Positions 1 to 4,857 of a DNA stretch of 6,070 nt are shown here, piece by piece. This stretch comes from Campylobacterota bacterium (lineage in GTDB: Bacteria; Campylobacterota; Campylobacteria; Campylobacterales; Sulfurimonadaceae). Made by a program: the position numbers and the translations under genes. A model generated the notes under the pieces. It saw only the letters and a program-made list of their open reading frames with translations. It ran no database searches and was not told where the DNA came from. Location: positions 1-6,070 of the forward strand of contig JAADDU010000206.1 of NCBI GenBank assembly GCA_013153755.1, given 5' to 3'. Numbering within the stretch: position 1 is the stretch's first letter; the number at the start of each line of letters is the position of its first letter.

Positions 1-164
1 ATACCATTTTTATAGTACTTAGATCTTGGGGAGAAGACTATATCTATAAAAGCAGTATTTTGTTTATATGTTCTAGAGTCTATAAGATTTTGTATCTTTA
101 AAGACAACTCATCTCCAAAAAGTGTTGTAAAAAAGATTGTAAAAACTAAAGCAAACTTTACCAT
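1..164 (-). CDS. Secreted (periplasmic) protein of unknown function, partial, N-terminal 54 residues
   Basis: Only the first 54 codons lie in the window; the rest continues past the left edge. The frame opens with ATG at 164 after a TAGAGG Shine-Dalgarno (171-176) and seven bases of spacing. The N-terminus has the form of a signal peptide: MVK, then a hydrophobic run (ALVFTIFFTTLF), with a plausible cleavage after Gly17 before an acidic and then basic mature start (DELSLK). No lipobox cysteine is seen, so export to the periplasm is more likely than lipoprotein anchoring. The gene overlaps the end of the RodZ-like gene by seven bases, so the two are probably translationally coupled and may act together at the envelope. 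Its position matches, from memory, C. jejuni Cj0151c, annotated only as a periplasmic protein. The mature part is too short here to assign a family. Confidence 0.75.
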   Translation of the reverse strand, partial: MVKFALVFTIFFTTLFGDELSLKIQNLIDSRTYKQNTAFIDIVFSPRSKYYKNG

Positions 165-985
165 TTTTTTCCTCTATTTAGTTTTTTAAACTCTTCTACA
201 GTTAATTCAGTTAATTTTGAATCTTTATATAAAAGTCTAAGGTTATATTTTGTTTTAAATTTCATTATATTTCCATCTACATCAAACTTAACATTGGAGT
301 GTCCAAAGATAAGAAGCCACTCTTTTTTTGTATCCAATTCAAGCTCTTCTCTAAGAACTTTTTGATATTTTTTATGTGTTGAGAGATCTATATAACCAAA
401 CCAAACTTTTCTTTTTGGATTAATTTTAAAAACTTTTTTAACCTCTTGTTTAACAGGTAAAAACTCATCATCAAGCTCTTTAGTTTTTGTTATATTTTCA
501 TCAACTGTTATGTTTATATCTTTTTTTACCTCAGGCTTAACTATGTCAAAACTCTTTTTATAGTTTTTCATATTAAGTTGGGCACTTTTTATAGTGGTAT
601 TGTCTACAACATCTACCACTATCTCTTGAGTAGAGCCAGATAAACCTAAAAATGAAACTAACAATATAATCAAAAATAAAACTACAGCAATACCAGCATA
701 TAGTAAAGAAAAGTTTTTCTTTTTCTCAGGAGAGATAAATACATTTGAGTCTTCACTAATAGTTGTGATTTTTTGATTATAATATTCAAGCCCTTTTTGT
801 TTTAAATCTTCTAATTTAACACCATATTCTCTTTGAAAAATAGATATAAAACCTAAAAACTGAACTCTTGACATCTCTTCAAAACGCTCGTTAAAGACTG
901 CATCTATATGTTTTTTAGTGATATGTGTTTGTTCATGTATTGTATTTACACCTATATCAAGAAGTTTTTTAAGTCCCATACTCAT
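158..985 (-). CDS. RodZ-like bitopic membrane protein (N-terminal HTH, one TM helix, periplasmic C-terminal domain)
   Basis: This 275-residue protein has the three-part layout of the cell-shape protein RodZ. Residues about 8-62 resemble the RodZ helix-turn-helix (HTH_25 type): the run EQTHITKKHIDAVFNERFEEM follows the family pattern of A-E-R/Q-T-x-I, an L/I at the recognition helix, then E-x-x-F-x-x-L/M, and continues into a GFISIFQREYGV helix comparable to the family's GFLRSYA-x-x-LGL. A basic patch (KKK 88-90) precedes one strong TM helix at about 93-115, giving an N-in, C-out topology. A low-complexity Lys/Asp/Val linker (120-188) leads to a compact domain (190-262) with W195, paired beta segments and an FGHSNVKFDVDGN motif like the DUF4115 end domain of RodZ. 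Start ATG 985 overlaps the rlmB stop as ATGA and has AGGA seven bases upstream; ATG 979 is a possible alternative. In RodZ the domain binds MreB inside the cell. That function here is an inference from architecture, and this orthologue is usually annotated only as a membrane protein. Confidence 0.7.
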   Translation of the reverse strand: MSMGLKKLLDIGVNTIHEQTHITKKHIDAVFNERFEEMSRVQFLGFISIFQREYGVKLEDLKQKGLEYYNQKITTISEDSNVFISPEKKKNFSLLYAGIAVVLFLIILLVSFLGLSGSTQEIVVDVVDNTTIKSAQLNMKNYKKSFDIVKPEVKKDINITVDENITKTKELDDEFLPVKQEVKKVFKINPKRKVWFGYIDLSTHKKYQKVLREELELDTKKEWLLIFGHSNVKFDVDGNIMKFKTKYNLRLLYKDSKLTELTVEEFKKLNRGKKW

Positions 986-1662
986 ACTCTCATCCTATCC
1001 ATTAAAATAGCTCCTGCTACACTAACATTGAGAGAATCAAACCCATGACACATCTCTATGCTTACAATTTTATCTAATTTTGAGACCACTCTTTGACTCA
1101 AACCCTCGCCCTCACTACCAAGAACTAAAACTCTTTTTTGCAAAATCTCAACATCTCGGATATCTTTACCACCCATCTGTGCACCATAAAGTGTAAAACC
1201 TGATGTTTTTAAATCATTTAACACATTGTGAATATTTGTCTCTATAGTAAAAGGCATATCATACAATGCCCCAGTACTAGTTCTAAGTATAGGCTCCAAT
1301 GCCAATTTTTTAACTCCACAAGCAACCACTGCATCTACACCTAAAGCATAAGCACTTCTAATTATGGCCCCAATATTTCCTACATCAGTTAAACCTGAAA
1401 GAACAAGAATGAAATCTTTATCTAAAAATGAATTAAATCTATGAAGTTTATAATCATCAACTTCGGCTAAAATACCTTGATGAGAAGCATTCTTACACAT
1501 CTTTCCAGCAGCATCACTAGGGATTCTTTTTACTTCAAAGTTCATTTTCATAAACTTTGCGTACTCTTTTTTATCTATATCTTTTGCTAGATATAAAGTC
1601 TTGATTTTATTTGGATGATTTTTAATGATATAGTGTATTGGTTGTTTTGCATAAATTAACAT
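982..1662 (-). CDS. rlmB: TrmH/SpoU-family 23S rRNA 2'-O-methyltransferase, RlmB type
   Basis: RlmB methylates the ribose of a conserved guanosine in the 23S peptidyl-transferase region (Gm2251 in E. coli) using SAM. Residues 1-75 form the L30e-like SpoU substrate-binding domain (IYAKQPIHYII, a variant of the usual YGxxxVxxxL start). The trefoil-knot SPOUT domain follows with its three motifs: motif 1 LTDVGNIGAIIRSA (91-104, with N96 and catalytic-type R102), motif 2 LGSEGEGLS (181-189), and motif 3 SLNVSVAGAI (210-219). The TSTGAL segment (128-133) is also typical. At 226 residues it is slightly shorter than most RlmB proteins but lacks no motif. The start ATG 1662 has no Shine-Dalgarno and lies six bases after a TAAAAT box, so it may be read from a leaderless transcript. 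The stop overlaps the RodZ-like start (ATGA). Assignment to RlmB rather than another TrmH member rests on the N-terminal domain and the neighbours. Confidence 0.9.
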   Translation of the reverse strand: MLIYAKQPIHYIIKNHPNKIKTLYLAKDIDKKEYAKFMKMNFEVKRIPSDAAGKMCKNASHQGILAEVDDYKLHRFNSFLDKDFILVLSGLTDVGNIGAIIRSAYALGVDAVVACGVKKLALEPILRTSTGALYDMPFTIETNIHNVLNDLKTSGFTLYGAQMGGKDIRDVEILQKRVLVLGSEGEGLSQRVVSKLDKIVSIEMCHGFDSLNVSVAGAILMDRMRV

Positions 1663-1668
1663 AAAGAC

Positions 1669-1674
1669 ATTTTA
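1669..1674 (-). promoter_or_regulatory. Candidate -10 box of an internal rlmB promoter
   Basis: On the minus strand TAAAAT matches the TATAAT consensus at five of six positions and follows a run of seven T residues, the upstream signal typical of sigma-70 promoters in Campylobacterota. The 59-base gap after rsmI gives room for it. The predicted first transcribed base, seven bases after the box, is the A of the rlmB ATG at 1662. The call rests on sequence alone. Confidence 0.45.
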
Positions 1675-1721
1675 GCGAAAAAAAGTGTTAAATAAGTGAC
1701 AATATAGACTAATTTAATATT

Positions 1722-2540
1722 TTACGAGATATTTAATAGTCTTTGGTAACAAGCCTTAGTATTTTCGCCAGTTATTTTACTTATAAGTTTGGCTTGAACT
1801 TTTTTTGGTAAATCTAACTCAAGTATATCTTTTTGTGAAATTGCACTGCTGTTATGCATCTTACTTGCCTCTATAACAACTACCCATTCACCTCTAAAAT
1901 TACCATCGAGTAAAGCTAAAATTTCACTAGCTGTTCCATCTAGGTATCTTTGATATTTTTTTGTAAGTTCTTTTGCTAAAAATATACTTCTTGTACTCTC
2001 TTGTATATCTATCTCTTTTAAAAGTTTTTCTAATCTATGTGGAGACTCATAAAGTACAGTGGTAAATCCACTATGAAGGGCCCCTTGTAAGGACAACTCT
2101 CTATCTTTACCTTTATGTGGTAAAAATCCCCAAAAAAGCATCTTTGTTTCAACAAAACCACTAGCAACAAAAGCTGTAAGTAGTGCGTTTGCACCAGGAA
2201 GAACATCATACTCTATAGAATTTTTTTGCATGTAATTTATAAGTAATTGTCCAGGGTCACTAATACCTGGCATCCCAGCATCTGAAGCATATACAACATT
2301 TTTATCAAAAAAAGATGGTTCTAGCTTTTCTATGAAATTTTTTTCATTATGAGAATGGAGGGATATAAAAGTTTGATTTTCTTTAAAAGTGGTGTTATAA
2401 CGCTCTTTTAGTATATGGATAAGTTTTTTTGTAACACGGGTATCTTCACAAAGAAGTGTATCGGCTTCACTTAAAGCTTCGATAGCTCTAAGTGAAATAT
2501 CGCCAATATTTCCAATCGGAGTTGGAATAAATTTTAGCAA
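1722..2540 (-). CDS. rsmI: 16S rRNA (cytidine1402-2'-O)-methyltransferase RsmI
   Basis: RsmI 2'-O-methylates C1402 of 16S rRNA in the decoding centre; with RsmH it gives m4Cm1402. The 272-residue protein is a tetrapyrrole-methylase-fold enzyme with all the family signatures: PTPIGNIGD (6-14), CEDTR (31-35), the SAM-loop region SDAGMPGISDPG (86-97), LPGANA (114-119), FWGFLPHKGK (136-145), YESPHR (164-169), AKELTKKYQR (189-198) and GEWVVVIE (217-224). A short C-terminal helical part (about 235-272) follows, as in other members. The start is TTG 2540. An in-frame TAA, which is the rpmE stop, lies two codons upstream, so there is no longer frame and no ATG near the PTPIGN motif. No clear Shine-Dalgarno precedes it, so translation probably depends on ribosomes finishing rpmE three bases earlier. 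Length and motifs indicate an intact gene. Confidence 0.95.
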   Translation of the reverse strand: MLKFIPTPIGNIGDISLRAIEALSEADTLLCEDTRVTKKLIHILKERYNTTFKENQTFISLHSHNEKNFIEKLEPSFFDKNVVYASDAGMPGISDPGQLLINYMQKNSIEYDVLPGANALLTAFVASGFVETKMLFWGFLPHKGKDRELSLQGALHSGFTTVLYESPHRLEKLLKEIDIQESTRSIFLAKELTKKYQRYLDGTASEILALLDGNFRGEWVVVIEASKMHNSSAISQKDILELDLPKKVQAKLISKITGENTKACYQRLLNIS

Positions 2541-2543
2541 GGA

Positions 2544-2744
2544 TTACTTTTTAGCGTAACGAGCGTTAAATTTCTCGATACGACCAGCAGTATCTACCAT
2601 TCTTTCACTACCTGTGAAGAAAGGGTGACATTCATTACAGATGTCTATACGCATAGTATCTTTTTGACTTTTAGTCTCAAAGCTATTACCACAAGCACAA
2701 GTTACTGTACAAGTTACTAAATTTGGGTGTAAATCTTTTTTCAT
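2544..2744 (-). CDS. rpmE: Large-subunit ribosomal protein bL31, zinc-binding form
   Basis: This 66-residue protein is bL31, which bridges the two ribosomal subunits at the central protuberance. The start [10 protein letters not shown] and the segment [18 protein letters not shown] are characteristic. Cysteines C16, C18, C36 and C39 (CAC and CNEC, followed by HPFFTG) form the zinc site of the C+ type, as opposed to the zinc-free YkgM type made under zinc starvation; C12 is an extra cysteine. The start ATG 2744 follows an AAAAGGT Shine-Dalgarno. The gene is preceded by 119 bases of leader containing two hairpins, the second ending next to the Shine-Dalgarno, and is followed after three bases by rsmI. 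The C+ form can act as a zinc store in other bacteria. That role here is not shown by the sequence. Confidence 0.97.
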   Translation of the reverse strand: MKKDLHPNLVTCTVTCACGNSFETKSQKDTMRIDICNECHPFFTGSERMVDTAGRIEKFNARYAKK

Positions 2745-2757
2745 TTTTTTACCTTTT

Positions 2758-2781
2758 GATACTCGTCGAAGTACGAATACC
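2758..2781 (-). promoter_or_regulatory. rpmE leader hairpin 2, abutting the Shine-Dalgarno
   Basis: In the minus-strand RNA, arm GGUAUUCGU pairs with ACGAGUAUC over nine base pairs around a six-base loop (ACUUCG). Two of the pairs are G-U, and these become C-A mismatches in the plus-strand RNA, so the fold suits only the rpmE-sense transcript. The 3' arm ends two bases before the rpmE Shine-Dalgarno (AAAGGT, 2756-2751), a placement suited to translational control. Confidence 0.55.
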
Positions 2782-2787
2782 TATATA
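2782..2787 (-). promoter_or_regulatory. Weak candidate -10 box upstream of rpmE
   Basis: TATATA on the minus strand lies in an A+T-rich patch between the two leader hairpins. A transcript starting from it would begin near 2775, inside hairpin 2, which would disrupt that stem. Either this box is not used, or short and long transcripts carry different leaders. Confidence 0.25.
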
Positions 2788-2804
2788 TTTTTAATTCCGT
2801 ATGG

Positions 2805-2834
2805 GGGCAGAATTTTGTAAGGCGAATTCTACCC
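2805..2834 (-). promoter_or_regulatory. rpmE leader hairpin 1
   Basis: In the minus-strand RNA, GGGUAGAAUU pairs with AAUUCUGCCC as an unbroken ten-pair stem (one U-G) around a ten-base loop, CGCCUUACAA. In the plus-strand RNA the U-G pair becomes a C-A mismatch, which marks the minus strand as the functional sense. No U-run follows the stem (the next bases are CCAUACGG), so it does not look like an ordinary intrinsic terminator for the DUF2231 gene upstream. With hairpin 2 it makes a structured rpmE leader. Confidence 0.5.
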
Positions 2835-2863
2835 AAAAAGAACTTAAGGATGCTTAAACTCTA

Positions 2864-3667
2864 TCATTCTTTAACAGTTGTATTGTTCTCATCTGTTACA
2901 TTAGTATCTACTAGTAGCGTTGCATTTGACTCTGCAACCTCTTCTTGTGTACTCTCCTCCACAACCTCTTTAGGAGCTTCTTCTTCTGAAACATTTTTAG
3001 CATCTTCTTGCATAATCACATCTATAGACTCTTGAACTTCTTTACATTTAAGTTGCTCTTTTTGCTTAGTTTGTTCACTCTTTAGAGTAGATATCTTTTT
3101 TTGTAGTGATGTTAATTCTTCATTTAATTCTTCTAGATTCTCTTGCAAATCATCAACTTCATTAGTGGCATCTAAAACAGCTTTTACATTCATACCATGA
3201 ACATAAACAAGCTCTCCACCACTTTTTCCTTGTATAAAATTTACACCTATAAATGCAAGAATAACGATCAAATACAGAGCTTTGATAGCAGGTTTTTTAA
3301 ATAAAAGTGCCATAACTTTAAAAACTATCAGCAAGATAGAGGAGTAGATGATATAAGTTCCTAAATGTACATGGGCGTTAAAAGCCTCTTTGGCTTCATC
3401 TGATAAAAGAGCAAAAGCTTCAGAACCATCTACTTTTCCAGTAACATACAGTACTAAGTATATAGCACTTAGAGTTACTAGTAACAAAGAGCTAATTATA
3501 TTTAAAACACGGCGTTTAAACACAAGGTTAAAAATCTCTAAAACAATCACCAATACAGGTATAGCAATAACAAAATGTACTGCTACTGGGTGCATAAGAA
3601 GTGGAACTTCAAAAGGGAGTGGTGGTATATCTAGCTTTGGTAAAACTGGTAAATCAGCTAATGTCAT
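2864..3667 (-). CDS. DUF2231 family four-helix membrane protein with coiled-coil and acidic C-terminal tail
   Basis: The 267-residue protein has four predicted TM helices (about 27-50, 55-76, 100-123 and 127-145) with DUF2231 signatures: MHPVAVHF at the start of helix 1 and GGELVYVHG after helix 4. Basic loops KRR (51-53) and KK (124-125) lie between helices 1-2 and 3-4. By the positive-inside rule both ends are therefore outside the cytoplasm. The tail has a coiled coil (about 168-210, leucine-rich with Glu and Lys) and then an acidic, Val/Thr/Asn-rich low-complexity end (220-267). H26, H31, H99, H101 and H158 all map to the outer face. The start is ATG 3667, after AAAGGA and five bases of spacing; a TTG at 3694 in the same frame lies upstream of that Shine-Dalgarno and is unlikely. 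The gene ends in tandem TGA TAG. Its biochemical function is unknown. It sits between rsmE and rpmE, a place where, from memory, C. jejuni has no gene. Confidence 0.8.
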   Translation of the reverse strand: MTLADLPVLPKLDIPPLPFEVPLLMHPVAVHFVIAIPVLVIVLEIFNLVFKRRVLNIISSLLLVTLSAIYLVLYVTGKVDGSEAFALLSDEAKEAFNAHVHLGTYIIYSSILLIVFKVMALLFKKPAIKALYLIVILAFIGVNFIQGKSGGELVYVHGMNVKAVLDATNEVDDLQENLEELNEELTSLQKKISTLKSEQTKQKEQLKCKEVQESIDVIMQEDAKNVSEEEAPKEVVEESTQEEVAESNATLLVDTNVTDENNTTVKE

Positions 3668-3672
3668 AAGTT

Positions 3673-3678
3673 TCCTTT
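3673..3678 (-). promoter_or_regulatory. Shine-Dalgarno that fixes the DUF2231 gene start
   Basis: AAAGGA on the minus strand lies five bases before ATG 3667. It falls inside the longer TTG-initiated frame, which argues that the frame really starts at 3667. Confidence 0.7.
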
Positions 3679-3683
3679 GTAAT

Positions 3684-3696
3684 AATTGATTCAATT
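3684..3696. repeat. 13-base palindrome in the DUF2231 gene leader
   Basis: AATTGA and TCAATT flank a single central base as a perfect inverted repeat just upstream of the Shine-Dalgarno and about 12 bases downstream of a TATAAG box. It could be an operator, but short A+T-rich palindromes arise easily by chance in this genome. Confidence 0.25.
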
Positions 3697-3707
3697 GTAT
3701 CTATCAT

Positions 3708-3713
3708 CTTATA
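3708..3713 (-). promoter_or_regulatory. Candidate -10 box for the DUF2231 gene
   Basis: TATAAG on the minus strand follows a seven-T run in the 62-base gap between rsmE and the DUF2231 gene. It matches the consensus at five of six positions and would give a 5' leader of about 35 bases. A second, weaker box, TACAAT, is at 3694-3699. Confidence 0.35.
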
Positions 3714-3729
3714 AAAAAATGCTGAATAC

Positions 3730-4401
3730 TTAAAATAAAACCTTAGATGCAATACTCATAACTGCACTCTCAGAACGAAGAACCATAGGTGTATCTAGTC
3801 TAAAAGTCTCTTGATTTTTAAGTAAAATTTTCTCATTTTGTGAAAAACCACCCTCACAACCCACAAGAACTCTACTAAAATCAACCTCTGCATCTAAAAT
3901 TTTTTCGCAAAAATCAAACACTTTAACATCTGGATACTCTTTTATAAAACTTTGTATATTTTTATATGTATCAAACTCCATGTAAGAGGTTCTTCCACAT
4001 TGTTGCATCGAAGCATCTAAGATTCGCTCAAATCTTTTAAAATCAAGTTTAATATTTCTTTGACTTCTATCACAATATATAAATGAAATTTTACTAACAC
4101 CTATCTCATTTAGTGAAGCTAAAACTTTCTCTATGGACTTTGTATCTATCACACACCAAGCTAGATGCAGTGCTTTTTTAGGCTCGATTTTAAGCTCTGT
4201 TGAGGAGATAAGCTCTAATTTAGCCACTCTTGAATCAACTTGAACTAACTTGTAAAGATGCAATATATCTATATCTTCTTTAGTTCTAAAAGCTATCTCA
4301 TCCCCCTCACTATGACGACGAACTTTAATGAGATACTTATATAGTTCCCCTTTTAATGTTATAACCTCATTAGATGCACTACTATCTAAAATATATATCA
4401 A
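3730..4401 (-). CDS. rsmE: 16S rRNA (uracil1498-N3)-methyltransferase RsmE
   Basis: RsmE makes m3U1498 in helix 44 of 16S rRNA with SAM. Residues 1-65 are the PUA-like RNA-binding domain (GELYKYLIKVRRHSEGDEI, the usual H/KYL-x-x-VLR block). The SPOUT knot domain follows, with CDRSQRNIK (110-118), the ASMQQCGRT segment (130-138, usually EAxEQCGR), VLVGCEGGFSQNE (178-190) and the C-terminal knot TPMVLRSESAVMSI (204-217, usually xRILRTETA). At 223 residues it is slightly short but complete. The frame is open to a TTG at 4416, but the TTG at 4401 is preferred. It forms a TTGA overlap with the stop of the preceding gene, mirrors the ATGA junction elsewhere in the operon, and gives an N-terminus (IYILDSS) like the start of other RsmE proteins. 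The usual GPEGG motif reads GCEGG here, a mild change. Confidence 0.93.
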   Translation of the reverse strand: MIYILDSSASNEVITLKGELYKYLIKVRRHSEGDEIAFRTKEDIDILHLYKLVQVDSRVAKLELISSTELKIEPKKALHLAWCVIDTKSIEKVLASLNEIGVSKISFIYCDRSQRNIKLDFKRFERILDASMQQCGRTSYMEFDTYKNIQSFIKEYPDVKVFDFCEKILDAEVDFSRVLVGCEGGFSQNEKILLKNQETFRLDTPMVLRSESAVMSIASKVLF

Positions 4402-4811
4402 ATCAACCACATCCAAACAGAGATAACACCAACTAAACCAACTTCTATGTAAAGAATCTTAAAGGCAAACATACTATAAGCTTCTAAAACTCGCTCTCTA
4501 TCATCTCTCATAAAAGTTAGATATTTAGCTCTTCTTGCTTCTAAAACTATAATAGCTATGGAGATAACAATCATCACTATATTTTCTATAGTAAAATCAA
4601 GATGCTTTGCTGCCATCATAATCACACCAGGAAACACTGCCAAACCTATAGAAGTGATACTAAGAGGGATAAGAAATATACTCATAACTCTTTTGTATTT
4701 TTTTATATCTTTTGCTAAACGCAACACTACAATATTTAAAAATATTGTCCCAAGCAGTACAACTGCTCCAATACTGTGGATACTTAAACCCATGCTATAC
4801 ATTTCATTCAT
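4398..4811 (-). CDS. Small four-helix integral membrane protein of unknown function
   Basis: This 137-residue protein has four hydrophobic helices at about 8-31, 44-66, 76-92 and 114-136. Basic loops RLAKDIKKYKR (31-41) and EARRAKY plus MRDDRER (91-107) indicate that both ends face outward. H12 in helix 1 (SIHSIGAVVLLGT) and an ILYIEVGL stretch in helix 4 are features to compare with relatives. I do not recognise a named family, although the start of helix 1 loosely resembles small CopD-like or DUF2269-like helix bundles. The frame is open to 4910, but a start above 4858 would run antisense through the moeA start. ATG 4811 is therefore preferred, with ATG 4802 or 4793 as alternatives. None has a Shine-Dalgarno. 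A TATAAT box ends six bases before 4811, which fits a leaderless mRNA. The stop overlaps the rsmE start (TTGA), so the two are co-translated. From memory, C. jejuni also has an integral membrane gene (Cj0157c) at this place. Confidence 0.65.
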   Translation of the reverse strand: MNEMYSMGLSIHSIGAVVLLGTIFLNIVVLRLAKDIKKYKRVMSIFLIPLSITSIGLAVFPGVIMMAAKHLDFTIENIVMIVISIAIIVLEARRAKYLTFMRDDRERVLEAYSMFAFKILYIEVGLVGVISVWMWLI

Positions 4812-4817
4812 AACGAA

Positions 4818-4823
4818 ATTATA
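4818..4823 (-). promoter_or_regulatory. Candidate -10 box of the minus-strand operon promoter
   Basis: A perfect TATAAT on the minus strand lies six bases before ATG 4811, with a seven-T run (4840-4846) about 17 bases further upstream. This is the T-rich plus -10 arrangement expected in Campylobacterota. It shares bases with the moeA -10 box on the other strand. Confidence 0.55.
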
Positions 4824-4830
4824 ATATAAT
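4820..4830 (+). promoter_or_regulatory. Candidate moeA promoter: two overlapping TATAAT boxes
   Basis: The plus strand carries TATAAT at 4820-4825 and again at 4825-4830, sharing one T. Transcription would start at about 4832 or 4837, leaving a leader of about 20-25 bases that contains the Shine-Dalgarno. No convincing -35 box is seen, which is usual in this phylum. Confidence 0.55.
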
Positions 4831-4845
4831 ATCCCAATTAAAAAA

Positions 4846-4850
4846 AGAGG
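4846..4850 (+). promoter_or_regulatory. moeA Shine-Dalgarno
   Basis: AGAGG lies seven bases before ATG 4858 and follows an A-rich run. It fixes the moeA start and argues against the antisense membrane gene beginning upstream of it. Confidence 0.7.
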
Positions 4851-4857
4851 TAAGATA

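Noticed and set aside
164..172. Seven-T run at the start of the secreted-protein gene as a phase-variable tract
   Set aside because: Runs of seven A or T are common throughout this A+T-rich window and are shorter than typical phase-variable tracts, which in this phylum are usually G or C runs.
2844..2857. Possible terminator after the DUF2231 gene (TTAAG/CTTAA with a nearby T-run on the minus strand)
   Set aside because: The stem has only five or six pairs, mostly A-U. It is too weak to call a terminator, although it could cause some pausing.
2850..3035. Plus-strand open frame of 61 codons, rich in Ser and Thr
   Set aside because: It is the antisense of the low-complexity acidic tail of the DUF2231 protein. 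It has no Shine-Dalgarno and no family signature.
3390..3689. Plus-strand open frame of 99 codons
   Set aside because: It lies antisense to the DUF2231 membrane region, has an unstructured composition and no start signal.
3668..3694. TTG start at 3694 for the DUF2231 gene
   Set aside because: The strong AAAGGA site lies inside this extension and points to ATG 3667; the extra nine residues have no family support.
4558..4824. Plus-strand open frame of 88 codons with hydrophobic stretches
   Set aside because: It is the antisense shadow of the four-helix protein; hydrophobic codons on one strand often give hydrophobic codons on the other. It runs into the divergent promoter.
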